Assembly (NCBI GenBank): GCA_013115135.1
Contig: JABANP010000709.1
Location: 1 to 21,251 of the forward strand
DNA length: 21,251 nt
Origin: Perkinsus olseni
Lineage: Eukaryota; Perkinsozoa; Perkinsida; Perkinsidae
Reading direction: 5' to 3'
The notes beneath the pieces are model-generated. The model searched no databases and was not told the DNA's origin. It saw nothing but the letters and a program-made list of their open reading frames with translations. Positions 1-8,900 of this stretch are shown one piece after another. A program made the translations under genes and the position numbers. Positions within the stretch are counted from its first letter, which is position 1, and the number at the start of each line of letters is the position of its first letter.

Positions 1-226
1 GGCTTGATGACAGACACCCACAGAACCAACGACGCTTACTGAAGCGTTCGCACTGTTCACACGGAAGGGGGCTCAGCAAAACGAAGTGCTCATTTTTGCC
101 ACTGTGTCGAAGTGTCCCGCTTTTTATCGCTAGTTCGTAGTGTACGCTTGTAAGTGCGTTGTTGTCCTCACGTAGGTGATACCAGTACTATCCCCGCAAG
201 TTGCCTGTAAATTCTCATTTTTCACT

Positions 227-2615
227 ATGACCAATTTGAACAACGATCATCCCGTCACTGACTCGAAGGCTGCCCTTGTTGAAGTCGACAGCACCGCGAA
301 GGCCAGTGCAGCGGAGGACGCTGCTGTGAAGAACGATAGAGAAAGTGAAAACCGGCCTATTGCCGCCGAGGACGTCGAAACGAAGGCAGGAGTTGCCCAG
401 AGTGAGCAGCGTGCTCGAGTGAGCCTTGTCGTTCCGGATGCTACTGGTGGTTCTGATGTGCCCACACACAAGCCGTTGAAGCATCCCGGACGTCCCATGC
501 CTAGAGGTAGTAGTAGTTGAGTGATACTAGTCTGGCTGTTGCAACTCGGTTGTGTGTCTCGGCAGGTCTCTCTTCCCTGGGTGATGAGCACCCGCACTAC
601 ACGAGAAGCGTCACCACAGCTAGTGGCCTGCAGAGAGGACGGAAGGCTCGGAAGGTAATAACTCAAGTGCAAGGATGGTGCTCACGTAGTTGCTGTACTC
701 AGGATCGGTCTAAGATTCTTGGAAGGGCAATGACGCATCAGGTCGGGTCCAACTACGACAGAGAGCTTCATTGGCTCAAACCGTAATAACGTTCCGTACT
801 CTCCTACCTGCTAGTTTTGGCTGCTATCGCAGGTACTATCCGACCGATAAGGATGAGAGTGACGGTGAAGAGGAAGAGAGTTGGATCCCTGATTGGGTCA
901 TGTACTTCCCTTCCATGCTTTCGAGGTATTGCTAGTCACCCCAGCAGCCTCGCTCTGCGCTCACCTCTGATGCCTTTTAGATTTTTGCACGTCGTAGTTG
1001 AGGAGTTCCCGTGGTTGATGCATGAGGCTAGCATTTTGCTCAAGTTTTTCGGCACCGGTCTGCAAGCGTAGGCTCCTCCTCGTCTGTCGTTGTACGCAGA
1101 GATACGCTCCCCATCAGATACGTTATGTTCATGCGACTTGTCGTCTTCGCAGTTCTCATCATGCCAGCAGTAGTGAAGGTTGGTAGTTGGTGGACTCTCA
1201 GCCCTAACGTAAGCACCCTTGATACCTCTACCATGCCTACCTTAGAAGACCTCTTAGGTCCTCCGTGGGATACAATATGGCCCTAACGGCCGAAACCAAC
1301 TGGATATTTACCTCCCTGCGGACTACTATTTGGACCCGCCTGAGAAGCGTCGCCAGAAGAAGCTCCCTATTGTCATCAATGTCATGGGAGGTGCCTGGGT
1401 TATCGGGTAAGCGTTCGGGTTCATCGCCATAGTATGGCTTCAGTACATCATCGGTGATAGGTTCCGTGCATGGTCAGCTTGCATGGGTCGACGTCTGGGA
1501 TTCGAAAGGGGCGCTCTTTTTATTGCCCCTGATTACCGCAACTTCCCACAGGGTAAAATTGATGATATGATTGAGGATGTTAACAACTGCATCAAGTAAG
1601 GATGCCCCGTCGGGCCCCATGGGCTGTGTTCATCTATCATGCATCAGTTGGGTGTTCGAGAATGCTGACCGCTACGGCGGTGACATTTCCAATGTTGTGC
1701 TCACTGGGCAGAGCGCAGGAGCCCATATGCTGGCGCTGGTAGGCGATGATATCACTCCTGACAGCATTGTCTGACTCTGGTCGCCCTGCTTAGTTACTCA
1801 TAAATAAGGCCATTAGAGAGGAGAAGGTACTCGTACTGGTATCCAGCTTGCGGTTCACTCCCGCCGCTGTTGTCAGGCTGCCGTGAAGAATGTGGAGTTG
1901 AACGAGATGTGGTCGTTGAGCGAGATCAGGGCCTTTGTAGGCATATCAGGGCCCTACGACATGATCTCCATGGTACCCCATCTCAACAGCCGAGGACTGT
2001 AATAACATCGCCCTGCTGCCCGGTAGTCGAGGTCTCGCTGTTCAGGTACTCCAATGTCGTTATGGCAATGATGGGCCACGATTTGTTCCGAGTATCGCCT
2101 ACTAGGATTCTGTCGGAGTCCACAGGGAAGAGCAAAGCTGCCATGCACAGGCTTCCTGAAATCTATTTGTTCCACGGTAGTAGCTGTCGACGGAAGGATC
2201 CCTGTGAAGTGTTGATGATTAATCAGGTGATGCTGATGTCACTGTGCCGATTGAGTCTTCGGTTCAATTCAAGAAGGCCCTGCAGTATTGCGGTGTACAG
2301 TAATAACGATGCTGGGGTGAAGATCTTCGATTGCAATAATTCTGATGAGCAGGCACGTGACCTTCAAGGTGCTGCCAGGCTGTGGTCATTCTGACCCTAT
2401 TGTCGAATGCCCCATAAGAGGAGGCAAAGACCCTCTCATTGAACAGGTGACATCCGCAGGGGTCTTCGCAGCCGTAACATCGCGCTTTATCCCTTCAGTT
2501 GGTGCCGATCGTCTTCGCTAAGTCGCCAACGCTATTGAACACTCACGTTGGGCGAGCATTGCCGATGATGAACACGACCATCCTATCGATAGCGAGTGCT
2601 ATCATGCCCTTCTGA
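227..2615 (+). CDS. Isoprenylcysteine alpha-carbonyl methylesterase-like alpha/beta hydrolase, 15 exons
   Basis: Seen: joining exons across 14 GT-AG introns of 47-59 nt (507-565, 655-702, 783-832, 926-980, 1068-1117, 1209-1257, 1407-1460, 1596-1647, 1739-1793, 1827-1876, 1999-2045, 2177-2226, 2300-2352, 2447-2498) gives an open 554-residue frame. It contains YGPNGRNQLDIYLP (about 245-258), GGAWVIG (about 283), DYRNFPQG, the nucleophile elbow GQSAGAH (Ser about 356), HLNSRGLYS, LFHGDADVTVP (acid residue about 462-464) and LPGCGHSDP (His about 497), then GGKD. Family knowledge: this motif order matches plant ICME, a membrane-bound esterase that removes the methyl group from prenylcysteine carboxyl ends. 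Residues about 180-235 are hydrophobic and likely membrane-embedded. The first about 150 residues are acidic, Ala/Glu-rich and probably disordered. The start is the first ATG in frame; the frame is open further upstream but without an ATG. Substrate is inferred from family only. Confidence 0.87.
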
Positions 2616-2875
2616 GCGTCGTCGTCGTCCTCGTTATAAGACAACTTATTGCAGTACTGTTCTCGTCGAGTGCCTAGGAGTTCTATCAGTGATAAGTATA
2701 ATTGCATGGCAAACAACTTGTGTTTAGTCACACGAATGTGTATTCGACCGGGTGTAATAAAGGCCTTACGGGACCTTTTCTTCGCAGTCGTCTGAATCCA
2801 AGACTGGTAGTGATCGAAGATTTATACGGGAAACCTCGAGACGCAACACATTGGTGATTACTGCGAAGTGTGGTA

Positions 2876-2890
2876 ACAACACGGTGTTGT
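2876..2890. repeat. Perfect 7-bp palindrome in the convergent spacer
   Basis: ACAACAC and GTGTTGT flank a single G. It lies in the roughly 700-bp interval between the stop of the methylesterase gene (2615) and the proposed 3' end of the minus-strand gene (about 3311). The rest of 2616-3310 shows only ORFs whose frames are not supported by splice logic, although the minus-strand gene may run further into this interval. The hairpin could take part in 3' end formation, but nothing in the sequence proves that. Confidence 0.45.
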
Positions 2891-3310
2891 CAACACCAAT
2901 AGTTCAGAATGGTAGTATGTCACTCATCCCTGTGTGGGTCATCCCCTCCATGGTGGGGCGAGGTTGAGGTTCGGTCGCACCTGTAAAAACTGCAGGGACG
3001 GTCTTCCTGTTAACATGGTAGCCATGAGGAGGTCTGACCTTCTTTTTCCTCTGGCTTCCTCCAACAGAAGGTACATCTACTCGCTGATGTCTCTGGAGTC
3101 TGCTGGACTCTGTTTCTTCACCGTATCTGCGATATCCAGAACTCGAAGAGCTAGGATATGCATTGCAATGGCCGCCCGAGTGCATCAGACAGACGACGTC
3201 CAGAGACCTCTCGAACAGGGTCTACCTCGGAGTGTCCACTGGCCGGCCCGAAAGCGGTCGATCTTGTGGTACCTACCCATCACAAATATCAGCAAGTATG
3301 AGGTTACTGG

Positions 3311-4457
3311 TCACTTAATTTCTCTCCAATTCGCCTCAGCACCGCTCGCAAGTCATACAAGGCGTCTCGGGGCTCATCGGACGGGTCACCGAGGCTGGGT
3401 CTCTGAAACACCAGCGCAGCCAATGGTAAAGGTACAGTCGAGTCGTTCCCACCCTTGCCAGTTTTGCCGAGTACTCTCTCTGTTCACGTGCGAGGTTGGG
3501 ATTGGGTTGCGCTAGATAGCGTGCGAGGCCGGGATGAAGCTTTCGTAGCAAGGCTTCCCTAGTGAATCGACCCTCGTATCGATCTGAGACCATCTGATAA
3601 GACGGGAGCCTGGTGTGTCGCAAGGGTGTACTTCTACGGACGTGTTCGCCTCTGCTACTCGAAATGCGTCCGCTCCCGCCCCTTCCAGGAGAGGTGCCTG
3701 CCACGATGATGAAGACGATTTTCTTAGGTCGATACAGATTCCTCGGATAGCGATCGAAAACTCCACGAGCACTACTCGGGTTATCCTCATAACTTTCGCT
3801 GGCGTAGAGAGACGACAGGAAATCATCTAGTTGTGCGATGGTGTCGTCTAGTTCGGCGTCCATTGATCGGCTGGCTTCTTTCCAGTGGCATCTCGCATAG
3901 TATTCAAGAATAGTCTCCGGTGCATACTGAGAGAGCACTGCAGGGACGAGCACTTCGACGAGTTTCTTACTGAGTTCGATAGATCGGAAGGTTGAGGGTT
4001 AGATAGAGTTCGTGAGGAGCTATTAGGTCCGGAAGCTGCGTCGACCTCGTCGTCGGAAAGGATGCCGACGAGGTCTTCTAGTGCAGGGAGGATTGTACAT
4101 TCTCCGTGCGCCAAATTCCGCAGGAGTGAGCCTGAGAGGTAGATGCATGAGGCATTTTACATCTCAAACACGGCCGTGTCGCGTGACGTGAGTCAACGCT
4201 GGAATGGTCTAGTTGGTTATGACGACTGCCTAACACGCAGTAGGTCCCGAGTTCGATTCTCGGTTCCAGTATTTTACTATTCTCGTCGAGTCTTCGCGAA
4301 ACTTTTCCTCACCCTGCACGTTGCTGCCTGACGCTGATGACGTCTCCGGGCCCCCTCCGCCCAGTCTGGGGCTCCTTGCTATGATCGCCAACATCGTCGT
4401 CGCTATGTTCTGTCCCGGCTCGTTCCGAGCTGGACCAGGAGGGGCAAAGTATACCAT
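3311..4457 (-). CDS. Hypothetical multi-exon protein of unknown function
   Basis: I do not recognise this protein. On the minus strand a continuous frame can be built from exons up to 4313, then 4131-3971, 3926-3705, 3649-3572, 3511-3390 and 3344-3311. The introns are GT-AG: 4132-4312, 3927-3970 (44 nt, strong GTAAG donor), 3650-3704, 3512-3571 and 3345-3389. The product has a Gly/Ser-rich start, an acidic stretch (LVGILSDDEVD), a helical segment YAPETILEYYARCHWKEASR and a Trp-rich part NWQGWERLDCTF. The start is uncertain: in-frame ATGs lie at 4520, 4508, 4457 and 4394. The 3' end is also uncertain, because a GT-AG pair near 3315-3274 could extend the gene towards 2904. The 3711-3926 exon and its upstream intron are the best supported parts. 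An uninterrupted minus frame over 3336-3953 is the main alternative. Gene orientation is convergent with the methylesterase gene. Confidence 0.38.
4198..4271 (+). tRNA. tRNA-Val (anticodon AAC)
   Basis: The 74-nt cloverleaf folds by eye. The acceptor stem is GCUGGAA/UUCCAGU, 7 pairs with a G1-U72 wobble, and the discriminator is A. U8 and G9 are followed by a short D stem GUC/GAC with a loop containing GG. The anticodon stem is ACUGC/GCAGU with loop CUAACAC, so the anticodon is AAC. The variable region is AGGUC and the T arm is CCGAG-UUCGAUU-CUCGG. A TTTT run at 4273-4276 can serve as Pol III terminator. There is no intron in the anticodon arm. The gene is antisense to, and inside, the proposed 181-nt first intron (4132-4312) of the minus-strand gene. 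Confidence 0.87.
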
Positions 4458-5001
4458 CAGAAACCGAACTGATCTATGAATGTAGTCCGCGCAACCGCTT
4501 CGACGCATTCTCTCAATCATACCTCTCCCGAAAACCCACCCAAAACTTCCGGTCTTCTCTGACAACACTGCGCAGGAGAACTGATATGCCACAGAAAGAG
4601 CGCCGACGGGAAGAGCGTGGCGGCTGCAGCATGTCACATGGGGCGACTCGCGTCACATAATAATCTCCCAAAATGAGCGTACGGACGCCGATGACAGGCA
4701 GAAACAATTTGCCTCCACCTCGGTCGACAGGACTGATTTTTGCCCCATCAGCATGAGGGCTGAACGCCCGACTCATCAATCAACTCATCAGTACTCGCGT
4801 CCGACCATCTCCCCCTCGTCACTGGTCACGTTCGACCCGCGCTAACCATACCTGATCTGGTTGCCATAAGCATTTTGCACGACTACGCTGCCGAGTCACC
4901 GGGCCTGGGCGTACTGGTCCAGTTAAGACAGAAGCAGACCGTTAACGACCACCATGACTTTCGTTCGGGAGGTAAGCCGATTAGCAGTCGATATTACGCT
5001 C

Positions 5002-5095
5002 GATTCACCTGCTGAGCAGACACAACGCTACAGCCCGAGCCATCCCACGAACACGCTTAGTAGCAGCCGACGGAAGAGGTGAATCAAGCAGTACA
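5002..5095. repeat. Inverted repeat with 9-bp arms
   Basis: GATTCACCT at 5002-5010 is matched by AGGTGAATC at 5087-5095, separated by 76 nt. No target-site duplication was recognised. It may be a small mobile-element remnant or chance. Confidence 0.4.
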
Positions 5096-5223
5096 CCAAT
5101 CACCACTATTCAAACTGATGAGTATCTTGCTCCACTAACGAAGTCGCCATACCATGGATACTTTTGGAGCGCTTTCACATATTCATTGCTATGAGTCTGG
5201 AGACTAACGAGCTGTCGCCCCGT

Positions 5224-5240
5224 GTAAGATTCGAACTTAC
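5224..5240 (-). other. Isolated tRNA T-arm-like palindrome
   Basis: On the minus strand GTAAG-TTCGAAT-CTTAC forms a perfect 5-bp stem with a canonical T-loop, and GTTCGAATC fits the Pol III B-box. The following ACGGGGC has no complementary 5' acceptor strand within a normal tRNA length, so I do not call a tRNA. It may be a tRNA-derived fragment. Confidence 0.4.
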
Positions 5241-5787
5241 AATGCTAGAGAGCCCCTTCTTGGACGGAAAACTGAACAGAGCAATAGTGCTCCTTGATAA
5301 CAATGCCGAAAAGACGAGAAGTAGGGCCTTCATAAAGCGCTTCTCTCAAGTAAAACGACAAGTCCCATCATGAGAGGTAGGCCGATCTGGTCAGCAGACC
5401 TGTCACTACTGCCACCCACTGAGGCTGTGGTTGAATAGATCATACAGGGTGCCGAATTGAAAGAAGGTCTCATCCTCCCTACCTTTCCGCTGCGAACAAG
5501 CTACGGCTTCAAACAGAAAGCAAACGAAAGCTCAGATCTGTATTTCAGAGGTTGATATTGAAGTTGATGCAGGATGGGGTTCACGATGACGGAATGCCGA
5601 GAGCTGATGATGGGGCGCCTAGCGCAGTCGAGCATACAGGCTCGTGGAGTGTAGGGCGTCGCATGATGCCTTCGACGCGCTTTCAAAGCGCCGCTTCGGG
5701 ATCTGGCAACACCCGTCACAGGCCTAGATACTAGAAAAGCCTCTTCAGGTTTCTTGAGTAAACCAATACCTCCAGTTAAATAAAGTT

Positions 5788-5815
5788 ACTCTGAATCTCA
5801 GAATCGATTCAGAGT
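5788..5815. repeat. Perfect 10-bp hairpin, 8-nt loop
   Basis: ACTCTGAATC, loop TCAGAATC, then GATTCAGAGT, followed directly by a T run. It lies 165 bp upstream of the MTR4 start codon. Its size and shape recall the hairpins at 16846-16872 and 18242-18270. Confidence 0.7.
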
Positions 5816-5979
5816 TTTGGAGTTAGTCCATGATGAACGCGCAACATTTCGATCATTAGGGCGGTCGCTAGTTCTTCGGATCGCGGGTAGATTCGCAGTA
5901 TTGTGGTTCATTGCATATTGCTGTGGTTCGATGAGCGGGGATTGTGCTTCACTCTTGCCCTACAGCTGCTTGATTCACT

Positions 5980-8900
5980 ATGGCTACTGAAGACGATCTC
6001 TTCGACGTATTTGACGGTGAAGTGCCTCAGGAGGAGGAGCAGGCTGAAGTGATTCCTGATGTAAAGGCTGGTAATAGGGAAGGGTAACTTGGCGGGAAAG
6101 GGTATCTTTCCGTAATGTAGCCCGGCCACGATCCCCGTCTAACAGCGAATCAACCGAAGAGCCTCCAACCAAGGCAGTCCGCTCATCGACTGACGAGGCG
6201 GCATCGGGAGAGAGCCCTGAAGAAGCTGAGGAGGGGAGGGCCGAGGAGCTCATGTCTGAGGTACAGGCCCGAGCTCAGGGGCCCTAGGCGTGGACTGCCC
6301 TCAACAGGTCACGCACGAAGCTTATCCGTCGGGGGAGAACTGCTTACATGAGTGTATATTACCAGCGAACTGGGCCAAGGAGAAACGCCTCCCGAAGTAG
6401 TACAGCCAGCCGGGCATCCTCGCCCTAGAGGTCCTTGATATAGGTATGAAGGAGAGCCAGCGAAGACCTACCCTTACACCCTCGATCGCTTCCAGTCTGA
6501 AGCTGTATCGTGTCTGGAACGCAGCGAATCCGTAGGAGCATCGAGAGCCACCAGCGTGATAGAGCTGTCGTTGGCGAGCAGGTACTGGTCTCCGCGCACA
6601 CTTCCGCCGGTAAGACCACCGTGGCTGAGTACGCCATCGCTATGAGTATGCGTGACAACCAGAGGGTTATTTACACCTCTCCTATCAAGGCCTTGAGGTA
6701 CTATAATCAAAGGCCCCTGTTGCATTGAGTTCTCCTTGTTAGTAACCAGAAGTACCGAGATCTCGCTGATGAGTTTGGCAGCGACGTTGGGCTCATGACC
6801 GGTGATGTTACCATCAACCCCAATGCTAGCTGCATGATCATGACCACTGAGATCTTGAGGTTGGTCGGAGGCGTGGGGGCGTATCTTTTTGTCTACCACT
6901 TGCCAGGTCAATGCTGTACCGAGGCAGCGATGTATGCCGCGAGGTGAAGTGGGTGATCTTCGATGAGGTCCATTACATGAGGGACAGGGACCGAGGCGTG
7001 GTCTGGGAGGAGACCATGTAGACAGACGACAGCCGTCTTGCATGGGGTTGGTTATGTCCGTTGCTCAGGATCCTCCTGCCCGATACCGTAAGGTTCGTTT
7101 TCCTGTCGGCCACTATTCCCAACGCTCGGGAGTTCGCCGAGTGGATCTGCCGTATCAAGCATCAGCCCTGCCATCTTATCTATACGGACTACAGGTGCCT
7201 CTTCTCCTGTGCCCTTCTCGAAGGGCCTTCATTCGTCTGTTCAGGCCCGTCCCTTTGCAGCACTATGTCTACCCTAGCATGGGTGATGGTGTTTATCTTA
7301 CTGTGGACGAGAAGGTAGTAGAAGCGGTGGTGACACGCGACTTGGGAGGGATGGCTTCGGGTCGATCAGGGTAAGTTCCGAGAAGATAACTACGGTAAAG
7401 CGGTGGAGATTCTGGAGAAGAACACTGAGCAGGCCTCCCAGAGCACTAAGGGTAGTAGTGGTGCTGAGGACGGCGAGGGGGCGTATTGGGGTGGTAGGTT
7501 TGAAGAGCAACAAGAAAAAACAGCAGCAGCATACCAAGAACAGCGACCTCCTCAAGGTCGTCAGGATGTGCTCTGATAGAGCCTACATGCCGGTAGGGTT
7601 GTCGCCCTCACTCGACGCTAGGCAGACGCCTGTCTCCACAGGTCATAGTATTCGCCTTCAGCAAGAAGGAGTGTGAGCAGAACGCGTTGGTGTTGCGGAA
7701 CATTGACTTGGTCACGCAGGACGAGAAGGCCCTCATTGGGGATGTCTTCGAGAACGCTATGGCAACCCTGAGTAGGCCCTCGGCAGAAGCGACCTCGTTC
7801 TCGTCTTCTGTGGGATAGCGAATTTTCGGGCTGACGCTCTTGCGCTGTTGACGATATTTGCGCTGTGACGCAAGAATCGTAGTGGTGGTAAACTTTTGAG
7901 GACGTAGGAGCGTCAAAAAAAGAGAACCTATTTCCGGACGATGTAGGCTAGTCGATGAGCGCCCCGGGGATCCTTCGTTCGAGAGTTGCGGGATCTGGAC
8001 TGCCTTGATAGGTCCTGAGGACAGAGAGCTGCAGCAGATTCAGTCCATGCTCGGCTTCCTATCGAGAGGCATTGGTATCCATCACGGTGGTCTGTTGCCG
8101 ATCCTCAAGGAGATCGTTGAAATACTCTTCCAGGAGAACCTCATTAAGGTATATCGCCACCACCGCTGCCAACGCAACCACCCCCCTCAGGTCCTCTTCT
8201 GTACGGAGACCTTCGCCATGGGCGTCAACATGCCGGCCAAGACGGTCGTTTTCACTTCGGTAGGGCAGGCCTCACCTGTTACTGCTCGCAAGCCTTCTTC
8301 ACCTCAGATCCAAAAGTGGGATGGTATTGAACGTAGGACGCTGAATAGCGGAGAGTACATCCAGATGGCTGGGCGTGCTGGTACGGCTGGGGTGGGCCTT
8401 CTGAGGAGGTGATGGCTGCTGTGTGTAGGTCGACGAGGGAAGGATGACAAGGGTTTGGTTATCATCATGCTTACGGATAAGGTGGAGCCCAATACGGCTA
8501 AGGACATGTTCCTCGGTAGGAGGGTGAGGCTTTACAGTGGTGGTAGTCTAGCAGGGTATATGGTCGTTGTAATAGCCTAAGCCCTCAGGGGACCCGGGTT
8601 CGAATCTACCGCGGGGAGCTTTTCTGCTTTATGCAGGTGATGCAAGTCGGTTGGACAGTCAGTTCTACCTCGGCTACAATATGCTTCTCAACATGCTCAG
8701 GCTTGAGGGTGAGTAATAGTAGTAGCGCCAAAGAAGATATTGGGGATCGCGGTGCTCTATGGAACACGTTCGGAAATATCTTATAGAAAAAGGGCAGTGG
8801 CGCGAACTTACTGTTACCCTGATCGGTATAATCGCTGACGGGCTCACTGGCTCCAGTATTAGCCACGATGTGGTGGTCGTATAGGTGTGGACCCGAACTA

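Larger units (their letters stand above)
4521..5979. other. Gene-poor spacer upstream of MTR4
   Basis: About 1.45 kb without an ORF I can defend. It contains an inverted repeat (5002-5095), an isolated tRNA T-arm-like palindrome (5224-5240) and a 10-bp hairpin (5788-5815). The plus ORF around 5191-5373 crosses the T-arm-like motif and looks like a chance frame. The right part should contain the promoter and 5' UTR of the MTR4 gene; no motif could be identified. Confidence 0.5.

Noticed and set aside
763..788. TTGGCTCAAACCGTA resembling parts of the dinoflagellate spliced leader
   Set aside because: The order is wrong for the leader and the stretch is coding sequence running into an intron donor; coincidental.
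2934..3515. 193-codon plus-strand ORF
   Set aside because: It opens without domain similarity, lies antisense to the spliced minus-strand model and has no splice partners. The length is notable, so it stays a weak alternative.
5191..5373. Plus-strand ORF of about 60 codons
   Set aside because: It crosses the antisense T-arm-like palindrome, has no domain and no splice continuation; likely a chance frame.
7772..8884. Box C/D snoRNA in the long MTR4 introns
   Set aside because: No RTGATGA and CTGA pair with terminal stem was found in the proper order.
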